Assembly: GCA_050698355.1 (NCBI GenBank)
Contig: JBOHBN010000380.1
Location: 1 to 24,313, forward strand
Source: JBOHBN01 sp050698355
GTDB taxonomy: Bacteria; Actinomycetota; Actinomycetes; Streptosporangiales; WHST01
DNA: 24,313 nt
Direction: 5' to 3'
Of the stretch, positions 1 to 7,147 are shown in pieces. The notes under the pieces were generated by a model. It saw only the letters and a program-made list of their open reading frames with translations, searched no databases and was not told the DNA's origin. Position 1 is the first letter of the stretch. The number at the start of each line of letters is the position of its first letter. Both the position numbers and the translations under genes were made by a program.

Positions 1-1
1 G

Positions 2-637
2 GGCATGCGCTACTGCCTCGGCAAGGACGCCGACGGCCGGCACACCTACAACGTCGTCGACGCGACCCCCACCCACGCCACCGAACTCCCCACATCAGTC
101 ACGCGCAACTTCTACACCACAAGCTCATGCGGCATCTGCGGCAAGGCGAGCCTCGACGCCGTACGCCTGCGACAGCCATACGACATCGGGGCCGATGCCG
201 CGGCACTCACGCCCTCGACCTTGGCGCTACTCCCCGAGCGCCTGCGCGCCGCCCAGCAGGTGTTCTCCCGCACCGGTGGTCTGCACGCCGCCGGTCTGTT
301 CACCGCGGACGGCGAGCTCGTCTGCCTGCGCGAGGACATCGGCCGGCACAACGCGGTCGACAAGGTCGTCGGTTGGGCGGTGCGCAACGCCTCGCTGCCG
401 CTTGCCGGACACACACTGCTGGTCAGCGGGCGGGCGTCGTTCGAACTCGTCCAGAAGGCACTGCTCGCGGGGGTCCCCGTACTCGCCGCGGTCTCGGCGC
501 CGTCGACGCTGGCCGTGGATCTCGCCGCCGAGGCCGGCATGACGCTCGTCGGCTTCCTGCGCGAGGAGACGATGAACGTCTACGCGGGAGGGCACCGGCT
601 GGCCGAGGTGGCTGTCAGCCCCACGCCAGGTTCCTGA
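2..637 (+). CDS. fdhD: FdhD, formate dehydrogenase accessory sulfurtransferase (5' end outside window)
   Basis: The frame is open to the left edge, so the N-terminus (probably 60-70 residues, given the usual length of about 270-280) lies outside the window. FdhD carries sulfur from a cysteine desulfurase to the Mo/W-bis-MGD cofactor so that formate dehydrogenase becomes active; it acts in the cytoplasm. The visible part contains the SSCGICGK motif with the CxxC pair (Cys42 and Cys45, counted from the Met at base 5), followed by the conserved stretch around LREDIGRHNAVDKVVG and a C-terminal segment ending in ETMNVYAG. All are hallmarks of the family. No formate dehydrogenase subunit is visible here; it may lie upstream. 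The last 23 bases overlap the end of the opposite-strand gene at 615-989. Confidence 0.95.
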   Translation, partial: GMRYCLGKDADGRHTYNVVDATPTHATELPTSVTRNFYTTSSCGICGKASLDAVRLRQPYDIGADAAALTPSTLALLPERLRAAQQVFSRTGGLHAAGLFTADGELVCLREDIGRHNAVDKVVGWAVRNASLPLAGHTLLVSGRASFELVQKALLAGVPVLAAVSAPSTLAVDLAAEAGMTLVGFLREETMNVYAGGHRLAEVAVSPTPGS

Positions 638-989
638 CGTCGACACCGATCACCGACTGGTGCTTGTTCAGGCAGGCGCTGACACTGGCGATCTGGCCGT
701 CGCTCGCCCGGTCGACGCGGTAGCGCACGTCGTTCAGCCGCGCGTGCTTGCGGTCGCCGGGTCCCATCGGCTCCGCCACGATCGCCGGCGGTGCCTCACA
801 GTCGGCCCGCACGTGCGCACGGTCGGCACGCGAGGTGCCCTCCTTGAAGAGGACGACGAGCTCCCGCTGCCCCAGCGGGTCGAAGATGCCCGACAGGGTG
901 CTCACCACCGCCAGCCCGATGAAGAGGACGACTGGGATAATGATCATCGCTACGACGCGCCGAGAGCTGGGTGCCTTCCGTGTCGCCAC
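615..989 (-). CDS. Small single-pass membrane protein of unknown function
   Basis: Encodes 124 residues from a GTG start. A short basic N-terminus (RKAPSSRR) precedes one hydrophobic segment at about residues 14-34, which predicts a membrane anchor with the C-terminal part of about 85 residues outside (positive-inside rule). That part is polar, holds two cysteines that could form a disulfide, and begins with a strand-like ELVVLFKEG. I do not recognise the family and assign no function. The gene converges on fdhD with a 23-base overlap of coding ends and is divergent from the GH15 gene, with 62 bases between start codons, so a shared promoter region is likely. The ribosome site is weak (GAGA just before the GTG). 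The coding call rests on the clean anchor-plus-domain architecture and the fit to neighbouring gene boundaries. Confidence 0.75.
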   Translation of the reverse strand: MATRKAPSSRRVVAMIIIPVVLFIGLAVVSTLSGIFDPLGQRELVVLFKEGTSRADRAHVRADCEAPPAIVAEPMGPGDRKHARLNDVRYRVDRASDGQIASVSACLNKHQSVIGVDVRNLAWG

Positions 990-1051
990 GATCTCAGCCT
1001 ACGGTTCGTTGTCGGAGACGGATTCACCGCGTACGGCGAAGGGACCTCACA

Positions 1052-2866
1052 GTGGCACTGCGGATCGAGGACTACGCGCTGGTCGGGGACATGCAAAGCT
1101 GTGCCCTGGTCGGACGGGACGGCTCGGTGGACTGGCTCTGCCTGCCGCGGTTCGACTCCGCGGCGTTTTTCTCCTCGCTGCTCGGCGAGGAGGAGAACGG
1201 GCGCTGGCTGCTCGCCCCCGCGTCCGGAGGCGTCGCCACCCGGCGCCAGTACCGCCAGGACACGCTCATCCTGGAGAGCGAGTGGGACACCCCGGACGGC
1301 ACCGTACGCATCATCGACTTCATGCCGAACCGGGACACTGCACCGGACATGGTGCGCATCGTCGAGGGCGTGTCCGGACGCGTGCCGATGGTGTGCGACC
1401 TGCGGCTGCGCTTCGACTACGGCCGGGTCGTGCCGTGGGTGCGTCGCGAGGACGGTCAGCTCGCCAGTATCGCGGGGCCGGACTCGGTATGGCTCCGTAC
1501 CCCGATCGAACTGGAGGGCCGCGACTTCCGGTCCGTCGCGGAGTTCACCGTCGGCCCCGGCGATCGGGTGCCGTTCGTGCTCACCTGGCACCCGTCGCAC
1601 GAGCAGCCGCCGATGCCGGTCGACCCCGAGGTTTCGCTGGAGGAGACCGAGCAGTTCTGGCGGAGGTGGACCTCACAGTGCACGTACCGTGGCAAGTACC
1701 GCGACCCGGTCGTCCGTTCGCTGATCACGTTGAAGGCACTCACCTACGAGCCGACGGGCGGCATGGTGGCCGCGGCGACGACCTCACTCCCTGAGACCAT
1801 CGGCGGTGAGCGTAACTGGGACTACCGGTACTGCTGGCTGCGCGACGCGACGGTCACGCTCGAAGCGCTCATCCGCGGCGGCTTCATCGAGGGTGCCAAG
1901 GCGTGGCGCAGCTGGCTGCTGCGCGCGATCGCCGGCAGCCCGCAGGACGTCCAGATCATGTACGGGGTGGCCGGTGAGCGACGGCTACCGGAGTACGACC
2001 TCGACTGGCTCCCGGGCTACGAGAACTCGCGTCCGGTGCGCGTCGGCAACGGCGCGGCCAGCCAAGTCCAGCATGACGTGTTCGGCTCGGTGCTCGACGC
2101 GCTCTACCTCGCCAGGAAGAACGGGTTGACCATCGACCGGCACGCGTGGGCGATCCAGCGGGCCCTGGTCAACTACATCGCCGAACGGTGGCGGGAACCG
2201 GACAGCGGCCTGTGGGAGATGCGCGGCGAACCGCAGCATTTCGTGCACTCGAAGGTGATGGTGTGGGTGGCGGTCGACCGCGCGATCAAGACCATCGAGG
2301 AGACCTCGCTGGCCGGTCCGGTCGACCAGTGGCGCGCCCTGCGCGACGAGGTGCACCTGGAGGTCTGCGAGAAGGGATGGAACGAGCGCAAGCGCAGTTT
2401 CACCCAGTACTACGGGTCGGAGGACCTGGACGCCTCGCTGCTCATCATCCCCCAGGTCGGCTTCCTGCCCCCCGACGACGAGCGGGTCGTCAGCACGGTC
2501 GAGGCGATCCAGCGCGAGCTGACAAAGGACGGCTTCGTCGCCCGCTACCCCACACACGAGGCCACGGGCACCGACGGGCTCGCCGGCGAGGAGGGCTCCT
2601 TCCTCATGTGCAGCTTCTGGCTCGCCGACAACCTGCAGCTGATCGGCAGGACCGACGAGGCGCGCGCGCTGTTCGAGCGCCTGCTGGAGGTGCAAAACGA
2701 CGTGGGCCTGTTCGCGGAGGAGTACCACGCACGAGACGGGCGGATGATAGGCAACTTCCCGCAGGCGTTCAGCCACATGGGCCTGGTTCGCACCGCGTAC
2801 AACCTGTCCGCGCACGACCTGCAGCACCGCTCGTTCCAGCCCACCCCCGAGACCGAGCAGAGCTGA
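1052..2866 (+). CDS. Glycoside hydrolase family 15 protein (trehalase or glucoamylase-like)
   Basis: Encodes 604 residues. The GTG at 1052 was chosen because GAAGGGA lies 7-8 bases upstream and the product then begins MALRIEDYALVGD, the usual start of this family; the frame extends upstream without conserved sequence. GH15 enzymes are inverting exo-hydrolases of alpha-glucosides with an (alpha/alpha)6 barrel. Landmarks: N-terminal beta-rich domain with GRDGSVDWLCLPRFDS (21-36), barrel start ERNWDYRYCWLRDA (253-266), SGLWEMRGEPQHFVHSKVM (385-403) carrying the likely general acid Glu389, and GEEGSFLMCSFW (512-523) with the likely base Glu514. There is no signal peptide, so it is cytoplasmic. 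Actinobacterial GH15 proteins of this type include mycobacterial trehalase (Rv2402), so intracellular trehalose breakdown is plausible; glucoamylase or another alpha-glucosidase remains possible. Confidence 0.92.
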   Translation: MALRIEDYALVGDMQSCALVGRDGSVDWLCLPRFDSAAFFSSLLGEEENGRWLLAPASGGVATRRQYRQDTLILESEWDTPDGTVRIIDFMPNRDTAPDMVRIVEGVSGRVPMVCDLRLRFDYGRVVPWVRREDGQLASIAGPDSVWLRTPIELEGRDFRSVAEFTVGPGDRVPFVLTWHPSHEQPPMPVDPEVSLEETEQFWRRWTSQCTYRGKYRDPVVRSLITLKALTYEPTGGMVAAATTSLPETIGGERNWDYRYCWLRDATVTLEALIRGGFIEGAKAWRSWLLRAIAGSPQDVQIMYGVAGERRLPEYDLDWLPGYENSRPVRVGNGAASQVQHDVFGSVLDALYLARKNGLTIDRHAWAIQRALVNYIAERWREPDSGLWEMRGEPQHFVHSKVMVWVAVDRAIKTIEETSLAGPVDQWRALRDEVHLEVCEKGWNERKRSFTQYYGSEDLDASLLIIPQVGFLPPDDERVVSTVEAIQRELTKDGFVARYPTHEATGTDGLAGEEGSFLMCSFWLADNLQLIGRTDEARALFERLLEVQNDVGLFAEEYHARDGRMIGNFPQAFSHMGLVRTAYNLSAHDLQHRSFQPTPETEQS

Positions 2867-2883
2867 CCGACAGAGCCCCCGGT

Positions 2884-2951
2884 CAAGATCTGTTCCGCGC
2901 GGCCGTAGCGCGTAGAAACCTGCGCGTTGCAGCCGGAAGAAACCGATCTTG
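2884..2951. repeat. Palindromic dispersed repeat, family 1, copy 1
   Basis: A 68-nt element bounded by CAAGATC and GATCTTG. Its centre is a stem of CGCGTAG (2909-2915) with CTGCGCG (2920-2926) around an AAAC loop, extended outward by GTAG/TTGC (with wobble pairs) and GGC/GCC. A second copy of identical length lies at 15699-15766 (57 of 68 positions the same). It fills the gap between the GH15 gene and the convergent vapC. It may act as a bidirectional terminator, or be a REP/MITE-like element; no T-tract follows it. Confidence 0.85.
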
Positions 2952-2975
2952 GTCTCGGCCGGACTCTACGGTCCT

Positions 2976-3395
2976 TCACTCGCTCGGGCGGAGCAAGTCG
3001 ATGTCGGTGGCAGCGAAGTCATTGCCGGTGCACAGGACGGGGCCTCCGACCCACTCGGCGAGACCGTACGCGAAGCAATCGCCGAAGTTCAGCGCTGCCG
3101 CGTGCCGGCCCTTGCCGTAGCGACGCCAGCCGCCGAGTGCTCTCTCCGCGGCCTCCCCGTCCACGCCGGCGGTCTCGATGTCCGCGTCACGCAGAAACCG
3201 CGCCACAACCTCCGAGCCTTCCAGCCCCAGTCGTCCCTCGACGACGATCCCCAGCTCGACGCGAGTCGCCGCCGACATGAGGCGCGACTCTGCATCCTCC
3301 AGGTGACCAAGGAGCTCCTCGCTTCCCGGTTCACCGAAGATGACGGCAACCGCCGCGGACGTGTCGACGACGACTGTGGAGACCGCAGCCGTCAC
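2976..3395 (-). CDS. vapC: VapC-type PIN-domain ribonuclease toxin
   Basis: Encodes 139 residues, the usual PIN toxin size. PIN toxins are Mg2+-dependent RNases that cut tRNA or rRNA when released from their antitoxin. The N-terminal VVVDTSAAVAVIFGEPGSE places the first acidic residue at Asp11; Glu47 (ATRVELGIV), Asp106 (NFGDCFAYGLA) and Asp126 (TGNDFAATDI) complete the acidic cluster, so the active site looks intact. The GTG start overlaps the TGA of the upstream antitoxin gene (GTGA, 4 bases), the classic coupling that keeps toxin synthesis tied to antitoxin. The C-terminus lies about 25 bases from the family-1 repeat, which may terminate its transcript. Confidence 0.92.
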   Translation of the reverse strand: MTAAVSTVVVDTSAAVAVIFGEPGSEELLGHLEDAESRLMSAATRVELGIVVEGRLGLEGSEVVARFLRDADIETAGVDGEAAERALGGWRRYGKGRHAAALNFGDCFAYGLAEWVGGPVLCTGNDFAATDIDLLRPSE

Positions 3396-3637
3396 CGCGG
3401 CAAGCCATGCTGGTCGTAACCGATGATCTCCTCCGGGCTACGGGGGTCGCGGACCGAAATCGCACGCACGTCACGCTGCAGGCGGTGGAGCTGCTGGCTC
3501 ATGCGCGGGCGCAGACGCGCGCTGTGCAACCGCTGTCGCAGCGCCACGACGACAGCCTCGGTCAAAGACTCACCGGTCTCCCGCGCCAGCTCGCGCGCCA
3601 ACCGATCTGCCTCGTCGCTCTTGATGCTCAGCGCCAT
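3392..3637 (-). CDS. vapB: VapB-type antitoxin (PSK/Rv0623-like)
   Basis: Encodes 81 residues from the ATG at 3637. The frame continues upstream, but only from this ATG does the family start (MALSIKSDEADRLARELA) appear. The N-terminal part (about 1-40, with ETGESLTEAVVVALRQRL) fits the ribbon-helix-helix-like DNA-binding region of PSK-family antitoxins; the basic, flexible C-terminus (about 41-81) would wrap the toxin. It should bind and block the VapC encoded immediately downstream and repress its own promoter. The 38 bases upstream are unusually AT-rich for this window, and GATATATACT at about 3647-3656 could hold the -10 region of the operon. This is a reading of one local motif, not proof of a promoter. 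Confidence 0.88.
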   Translation of the reverse strand: MALSIKSDEADRLARELARETGESLTEAVVVALRQRLHSARLRPRMSQQLHRLQRDVRAISVRDPRSPEEIIGYDQHGLPR

Positions 3638-3675
3638 AGCAGAAGTATATATCGAACGGCACCATTCTGTACGCC

Positions 3676-4584
3676 TCAGGCCAGCGCCGGCTCGCGGAAG
3701 GTGAGCGTGCCGGCGTCGGCGTCCAGGTCGGCCTCGATGCCCAGCGGTACGGTCAGCTGTGGCCGGCCGTGGCCGACGTGCACGCCGTCGAGCACGGTGA
3801 CGCCGAGGGAGCCCAGCCGTTCGGCCAGCGTCCCTGCGACGTCGCCGCAGTCGGTCCAGTCGCCGAGCACGATGCCCGCGACCCCGTCGAACCATCCGGC
3901 CTGCAGGAGCTGGGTGAGCATCCGGTCAACCCGGTACGGGGCCTCGCCGACGTCCTCGAGCACGGCGATCGCGCCCCGTGCCGGCGGACCTGCGTACGGT
4001 GTCCCGGCAGCCGCGGCCAGTAGTGAGAGGTTGCCGCCGACCACCGGACCGCCGGCGCATCCACCTCGCAGCGCCTTCCCCCGCAGCGCGACCGGCTCGG
4101 ATGAGAACCACGCCGCGCTCGCGGCGTCGCGGCTCTCCGGGTCCGGCGTGGCGCCGGCGATCAGGGCTCCGGCGACCATCGGGCCGAACATCGTCACCAG
4201 CCCCAGCCGCCGCGCGAACGCCGCGTGCAGCGCGGTGATGTCGCTCGAGCCGTGCAGCAGCTTGGGCTCTGCGGCCGCCAGCCGATCCCAGTCGAGCAGC
4301 GGCAGCAGGAGCCCGCAGCCGTACCCGCCCCGGGCGCAGATCACGCCGCGCACACCCGGGTCGCACCACGCGCGCTGCAGGTCCGCGGCGCGGCCCTCGT
4401 CGTCACCGGCGACGTAACGGTCGCGGGCGTACGCGTGCTCCCCCACCACGACGTCGAGCCCGAGCCCGCGCAGCCAAGCGCACCCGGCATCGAGCGCGGC
4501 CGCCTCGACCGGCCCGCTCGGCGCGACGACCGCCACCCGGTCGCCCTCCCGCAGGCGGGGCGGGCGGGTGCGCGTCCCGGCCAC
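3676..4584 (-). CDS. S66-family LD-carboxypeptidase (muramoyltetrapeptide carboxypeptidase)
   Basis: Encodes 302 residues, normal for the family. These serine peptidases remove the terminal D-alanine from murein tetrapeptides during cell-wall recycling in the cytoplasm; relatives (MccF) cleave microcin-like aminoacyl nucleotides. Visible landmarks are the N-terminal RVAVVAPSGPV, the conserved VICARGGYGCGLLLP (81-95), the nucleophile region LLHGSSDITALH with Ser114, Glu210 in VLEDVGEAPYRVDRM, and His272 in VHVGHGRP. This reproduces the Ser-Glu-His triad. Most relatives have an aromatic residue (GYSD/GFSD) where this protein has Ser113, a mild deviation. The GTG start overlaps the sirtuin stop by one base (TAGTG), so the two are almost certainly co-translated. 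No signal peptide is seen. LdcA versus MccF function cannot be settled here. Confidence 0.9.
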   Translation of the reverse strand: MAGTRTRPPRLREGDRVAVVAPSGPVEAAALDAGCAWLRGLGLDVVVGEHAYARDRYVAGDDEGRAADLQRAWCDPGVRGVICARGGYGCGLLLPLLDWDRLAAAEPKLLHGSSDITALHAAFARRLGLVTMFGPMVAGALIAGATPDPESRDAASAAWFSSEPVALRGKALRGGCAGGPVVGGNLSLLAAAAGTPYAGPPARGAIAVLEDVGEAPYRVDRMLTQLLQAGWFDGVAGIVLGDWTDCGDVAGTLAERLGSLGVTVLDGVHVGHGRPQLTVPLGIEADLDADAGTLTFREPALA

Positions 4585-5360
4585 TAGCGCGCCAACCCGG
4601 CGGTGAGCCGCGGCAGCACGTCACCGATCCGGCCGCGCAGCACCGCGTCCGCAAGGTCGTCGTACGGGGTGGGCTCCGCGTTCAGCACCACCAGCTTCGC
4701 CGACGCGCCCATCGCGACGTCGCACAGCGCCGCGACCGGGTACACGCCCAGTGAGCTGCCGACGGTCAGGAAGACCTCGCACCCGCTCGCGGCCTCCATC
4801 GCCCGCTCCCATACCCGCTGGTCCAGCGCCTGGCCGAACGAGATCGTCGCGGACTTCAGCATGCCGCCGCACGCCTCGCACGGCGGGTCCTCGGCGCCGG
4901 CTTCGACCCTGGCGAGCACGTCGCGCATCGGGAACCGCGCGCCGCAGTCCAGGCATCCCACCTCGTGGATGGTGCCGTGCACCTCGAGTACCCGGTCAGC
5001 GCTGTTGCCCGCCGCCTGGTGCAGCCCGTCGATGTTCTGCGTGATCACCGCGACGAGCCGCCCGGATTGTTCCAGCTCGACCAGCGCGTCGTGCCCCGCG
5101 TTCGGCCGCGCGGCCCAGGCGGGATGGTTCAGGCGGTTCTGCCATGCCCGTCGCCGTACGGCCGCGTCGGCGACGTACGTGTCGAGCGTGGACAGCTTTT
5201 CCGCCTCCGGGTCGCGCGTCCAGACGCCCTGCGGCCCGCGGAAGTCGGGGATGCCCGAGTCGGTGGAGATGCCCGCGCCCACCAGGACGGTGACCTTGCC
5301 GGTCGCGGAAAGCCACCCGGCGACCCGACCCTCGATCCCGTCGTCAGTTCGCTCATCCAT
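4584..5360 (-). CDS. Sir2-family NAD-dependent protein deacylase
   Basis: Encodes 258 residues. Sirtuins remove acyl groups from lysines using NAD+, giving nicotinamide and O-acyl-ADP-ribose. All core motifs are present: GAGISTDSGIPDFRG (28-42), TQNIDGLH (107-114), the catalytic His128 in VLEVHGT, a zinc site formed by Cys136, Cys139, Cys161 and Cys164, the GSSLGVYP segment (201-208) and the NAEPTP loop (about 228-232). The residues typical of class III desuccinylases (a Tyr-x-x-Arg pair) are not obvious, so deacetylase or another deacylase activity is more likely; this is inference. It is first in a two-gene unit with the LD-carboxypeptidase. Upstream is a gap of 171 bases that holds the family-2 repeat. 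Confidence 0.95.
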   Translation of the reverse strand: MDERTDDGIEGRVAGWLSATGKVTVLVGAGISTDSGIPDFRGPQGVWTRDPEAEKLSTLDTYVADAAVRRRAWQNRLNHPAWAARPNAGHDALVELEQSGRLVAVITQNIDGLHQAAGNSADRVLEVHGTIHEVGCLDCGARFPMRDVLARVEAGAEDPPCEACGGMLKSATISFGQALDQRVWERAMEAASGCEVFLTVGSSLGVYPVAALCDVAMGASAKLVVLNAEPTPYDDLADAVLRGRIGDVLPRLTAGLAR

Positions 5361-5425
5361 CGGTAGTCAAACGTAGCGCCTCATCGACTGGGACCGTACC
5401 GTCAGCGTCTGGTGCCGCTTGCCTT

Positions 5426-5512
5426 GTCGATCACGGTATGTATGTGAATACCTGCTTCCCACGCCCAGCAAGGTGAGGGAAGTAGGTGCCAGGGTACTTA
5501 CCGTGATCGACA
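5426..5512. repeat. Long-hairpin dispersed repeat, family 2, copy A
   Basis: An 87-nt imperfect palindrome. The outer arms 5426-5443 and 5495-5512 (core GATCACGGTA) match at 17 of 18 positions. The inner arms ACCTGCTTCCC (5450-5460) and GGGAAGTAGGT (5477-5487) match at 10 of 11, and the one difference still pairs as G-T. A partly decayed relative lies at 22688-22755 with the same spacing between the GATCACGG and GGAAG blocks. The element sits between the sirtuin gene and a cut-short membrane-protein gene. No open frame in it looks coding. REP/MITE-like origin is likely; a transcript-end hairpin is the alternative. Confidence 0.85.
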
Positions 5513-5531
5513 CAGAAGGCGCCGTTGGTTT

Positions 5532-5639
5532 CTACTCAGCGCCACTTGCCAGCGGCGCCTCGAGGAACGAGATCGCCAGGACCATGCCCAGCCAGACGAA
5601 GGTGACAGCAACCGCGACTGCCCAGGCGGCCATGCTCAC
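5532..5639 (-). pseudogene. Truncated small membrane-protein gene (35 codons remain)
   Basis: A GTG at 5639 overlaps the TGA of guaB1 (GTGA), and an ATG follows two codons later at 5633. The 35-residue product is one hydrophobic helix ending WLGMVLAISFLEAPL, then a brief ASGAE and a TAG stop. From memory, TFxWLGMVLAISFxEAPLKF is the start of a conserved actinobacterial membrane protein of roughly 120 or more residues; here the similarity ends right after EAPL. The stop lies about 20 bases from the family-2 palindrome, so the 3' part may have been lost through a rearrangement or insertion at that point. The gene would be co-transcribed with guaB1. If the family match is wrong it could instead be a genuine single-helix micropeptide. 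Confidence 0.5.
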
Positions 5640-7072
5640 CAGCTGCTAAGCAACGGCTTGCCCTCGGCGTACCCGGCCGTGCTCTGCACGCCGAGCAGCG
5701 CACGCTCGTGCAGCTCTGCGAGCGTGGCCGCACCGGCGTACGTGCACGCGCTGCGCAAGCCGGCCACGACCGCGTCCAGCACGTCCTCCACGCCGGGGCG
5801 CGCGGGATCGAGGTACATCCGCGCGGTGGAGATGCCCTCCTCGAACAGCGACTTGCGCGCCCGCTCGAACGCCGTGTCGTCGGCTGTGCGGCTGCGTACG
5901 GCGCGGGCGGACGCCATGCCGTAGCTCTCCTTGTACAGCCGACCCTCCTCGTCGTGCTGCATGTCGCCTGGCGACTCGTGCGTACCGGCGAACCAGGAGC
6001 CGACCATGACGTTCGAGGCACCCGCGGCGAGGGCGAGCGCGACATCGCGTGGATGCCGTATGCCGCCGTCGGCCCATGCGTGCGCGCCGAGCCGTCGCGC
6101 CTCGGCCGCACACTCGACCACGGCGGAGAACTGCGGCCTGCCGACGCCGGTCATCATCCTCGTCGTGCACATCGCGCCCGGCCCGACGCCGACCTTCACG
6201 ATGTCGGCACCGGCGCCGACAAGATCACGCACGCCCTCGGCGGTGACGACGTTGCCCGCCACGACAGGAACCTGTGGGTCGGCCGTACGCACCGCCGCGA
6301 GCGCCTCGGTCATCTTCTCCTGATGGCCGTGCGCGGTGTCGACGACCAGGCAGTCGACGCCGGCCTCCAGCAACGAGCGCACCCGGCCGGCCACGTCACC
6401 GCCCACGCCGGTGGCCGCGGCCACCCGCAGCCGGCCACGCACGTCCAGGGCCGGCCGGTAGAGGGCAGAGCGCAGCGCGCCCGTCCTGGTCAGGATCCCG
6501 ACGAGATGCCCCGCCTCGTCGACGACCGGCGCGAGCCGCCGGCGCGCCTCGTGCAGCGTGTTGAACGCCCGCTCCGGGCGCGCACCGGCGGCCACCGTCA
6601 CCAGGTCGGTCGACATGACTTCGCTGAGCTGGGTGAACCGGTCGACCCCCGCGCAGTCCCCCTCGGTGACGATCCCGACGGGGCGGTCCGAGTCGGCGAC
6701 CACGACCGCGCCGTGCGCGCGCTTGGGCAGCAGGGCGAGCGCCTCGCTGACGGTACTGTGCGGGTCGACGGTGAGCGGCGTGTCGAACATGACGTGCCGC
6801 TGCTTGACCCAGTCGACGACCTCGGCGACCACCTCGACCGGGATGTCCTGTGGAATCACCGCGAGCCCGCCACGGCGGGCGATGGTCTCGGCCATCCGCC
6901 GCCCCGAGACAGCGGTCATGTTCGCGACCACGATCGGCACCGTGGTGCCCGTGCCGTCCGCGGTGGCGAGGTCGACGTCGTACCGGGACGCTACGGCGGA
7001 GCGGCACGGCACCATGAAGACGTCGTCGTAGGTCAGGTCATGGCCCGGCCGGGTGTCGTTCAGAAAGCGCAC
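5636..7072 (-). CDS. guaB1: GuaB1-family IMPDH-related protein with CBS pair (probable GMP reductase)
   Basis: Encodes 478 residues. The fold is the IMPDH/GMPR TIM barrel interrupted by two CBS modules (about 95-145 and 152-205). Landmarks: DLTYDDVFMVP (12-22), VDTAHGH (244-250), the catalytic loop KVGVGPGAMCTTR with Cys302, WADGGIRHPRDVALALAAGASNVMVGS (333-359, a nucleotide-phosphate site) and YKESYGMAS (380-388). Actinobacteria carry this paralogue beside the true guaB. Work on the mycobacterial protein showed it to be a GMP reductase (GMP plus NADPH to IMP and ammonia) regulated through its CBS domains, so IMP dehydrogenase labels are probably wrong. It would feed guanine nucleotides back to IMP. 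It starts 104 bases from the divergent MFS gene and its stop overlaps the following short membrane gene. Confidence 0.93.
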   Translation of the reverse strand: MRFLNDTRPGHDLTYDDVFMVPCRSAVASRYDVDLATADGTGTTVPIVVANMTAVSGRRMAETIARRGGLAVIPQDIPVEVVAEVVDWVKQRHVMFDTPLTVDPHSTVSEALALLPKRAHGAVVVADSDRPVGIVTEGDCAGVDRFTQLSEVMSTDLVTVAAGARPERAFNTLHEARRRLAPVVDEAGHLVGILTRTGALRSALYRPALDVRGRLRVAAATGVGGDVAGRVRSLLEAGVDCLVVDTAHGHQEKMTEALAAVRTADPQVPVVAGNVVTAEGVRDLVGAGADIVKVGVGPGAMCTTRMMTGVGRPQFSAVVECAAEARRLGAHAWADGGIRHPRDVALALAAGASNVMVGSWFAGTHESPGDMQHDEEGRLYKESYGMASARAVRSRTADDTAFERARKSLFEEGISTARMYLDPARPGVEDVLDAVVAGLRSACTYAGAATLAELHERALLGVQSTAGYAEGKPLLSSW

Positions 7073-7093
7073 GCGCGCAACCCTAGCTGCACC

Positions 7094-7122
7094 TTGACAG
7101 CCGCCGGGAGCTGGCGAATACT
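7094..7122 (+). promoter_or_regulatory. Candidate housekeeping-sigma promoter for the MFS gene
   Basis: A perfect TTGACA (7094-7099) is followed after exactly 17 bases by AATACT (7117-7122, four of six matches to TATAAT). Transcription would begin near 7129, giving a leader of about 50 bases that contains the two inverted repeats described separately. Such a good -35 box is uncommon in this GC-rich window. Confidence 0.55.
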
Positions 7123-7147
7123 GCGCAGAGCTACAAAATGGTACAGC

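Noticed and set aside
5643..5651. TGCTAAGCA, the same nine-base palindrome as the candidate operator at 9198-9206, occurs at the end of guaB1.
   Set aside because: It lies at the 3' end of a coding sequence, far from any start it could control, and nine bases recur by chance fairly easily.
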